Positions 6,053 through 6,088 of a DNA stretch of 6,088 nt are shown here, piece by piece. The position numbers and the translations under genes were made by a program. The notes beneath the pieces are model-generated. The model saw only the letters and a list, made by a program, of their open reading frames with translations, was not told the DNA's origin and searched no databases. The DNA comes from Pseudonocardiales bacterium (GTDB lineage: Bacteria > Actinomycetota > Actinomycetes > Mycobacteriales > Jatrophihabitantaceae): the NCBI GenBank assembly GCA_030840415.1, contig JAVEEO010000261.1, positions 1-6,088 on the forward strand, written 5' to 3'. The stretch's first letter is position 1. Each line of letters begins with the position of its first letter.

Positions 6053-6064
6053 GCAAGGCCTTGC
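6053..6064. repeat. 12-bp palindrome GCAAGGCCTTGC
   Basis: A perfect 12-bp palindrome 8 bases after the 6025-6044 inverted repeat. With no loop it fits a dimeric protein-binding site better than a hairpin. Nothing in the window identifies a binder. Confidence 0.35.
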
Positions 6065-6088
6065 TGCCGGTTCGTCTGCACTGGAGGG

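Larger units (their letters stand above)
5781..6088. other. Intergenic control region upstream of the dpaL operon
   Basis: About 308 bases without a gene I can support. From 5871 to 5990, 70 of 120 bases are A or T, in sharp contrast to the GC-rich genes. This stretch holds two 10-bp palindromes and a pair of direct repeats, listed separately, and is the natural place for the operon promoter. From about 6000 to the right edge the DNA is GC-rich again, with an inverted repeat and a 12-bp palindrome. Short open frames on both strands reach the right edge (for example a minus-strand frame closing with TAG near 5985), so the tail of a further gene cannot be excluded, but none shows recognisable protein sequence. 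Confidence 0.6.

Noticed and set aside
5984..6088. A minus-strand frame of about 33 codons entering from the right edge, as the end of another gene
   Set aside because: A second minus-strand frame and a plus-strand frame are equally open, codon third positions are not convincingly GC-biased in it, and no motif is recognisable.

Overview
The window is high-GC bacterial DNA, with GC-rich third codon positions and several GTG starts. It carries a perfect Gram-positive/actinobacterial type SOS box and a small HEPN-like protein of an actinobacterial family. I infer an actinomycete (phylum Actinomycetota); the genus cannot be told from the sequence. All six genes lie on the minus strand, so transcription runs from right to left.

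Left block (about 1-890): a SAM-dependent methyltransferase, cut by the left window edge, follows a 133-residue protein that resembles the SAV_6107-type HEPN family. An 18-bp LexA/SOS palindrome lies 48 bases upstream of the HEPN-like gene. No other gene is placed to use it, so the pair is probably a DNA-damage-inducible transcription unit.

Middle (996-2189): a two-domain siroheme synthase of the CysG type, combining precorrin-2 dehydrogenase/ferrochelatase with uroporphyrinogen-III C-methyltransferase. It supplies siroheme for sulfite or nitrite reductases, or precorrin-2 for cobalamin. It sits 93 bases behind the next block and has its own good ribosome binding site.

Right block (2283-5780): a tightly packed three-gene operon, in transcription order a PLP-dependent diaminopropionate ammonia-lyase-like enzyme, an M20-family carbamoylase/ureidohydrolase (hydantoinase/carbamoylase family), and an M20-family ArgE/DapE-type deacylase. 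The genes overlap by 1 and 8 bases. The set recalls the Escherichia coli ygeX/ygeY/hyuA neighbourhood, linked to ureide and uric-acid-derived nitrogen catabolism. I suggest a route that strips carbamoyl or acyl groups from a diaminopropionate derivative and then cleaves the diamino acid to pyruvate and ammonia.

Right end (5781-6088): non-coding as far as I can see. It includes a 120-base AT-rich stretch (about 58% A+T by my count) with two 10-bp palindromes and a pair of 11-base direct repeats, probably the control region of the catabolic operon. Beyond it is a GC-rich stretch with an inverted repeat and a 12-bp palindrome. I see no tRNA, rRNA, CRISPR array or mobile element.
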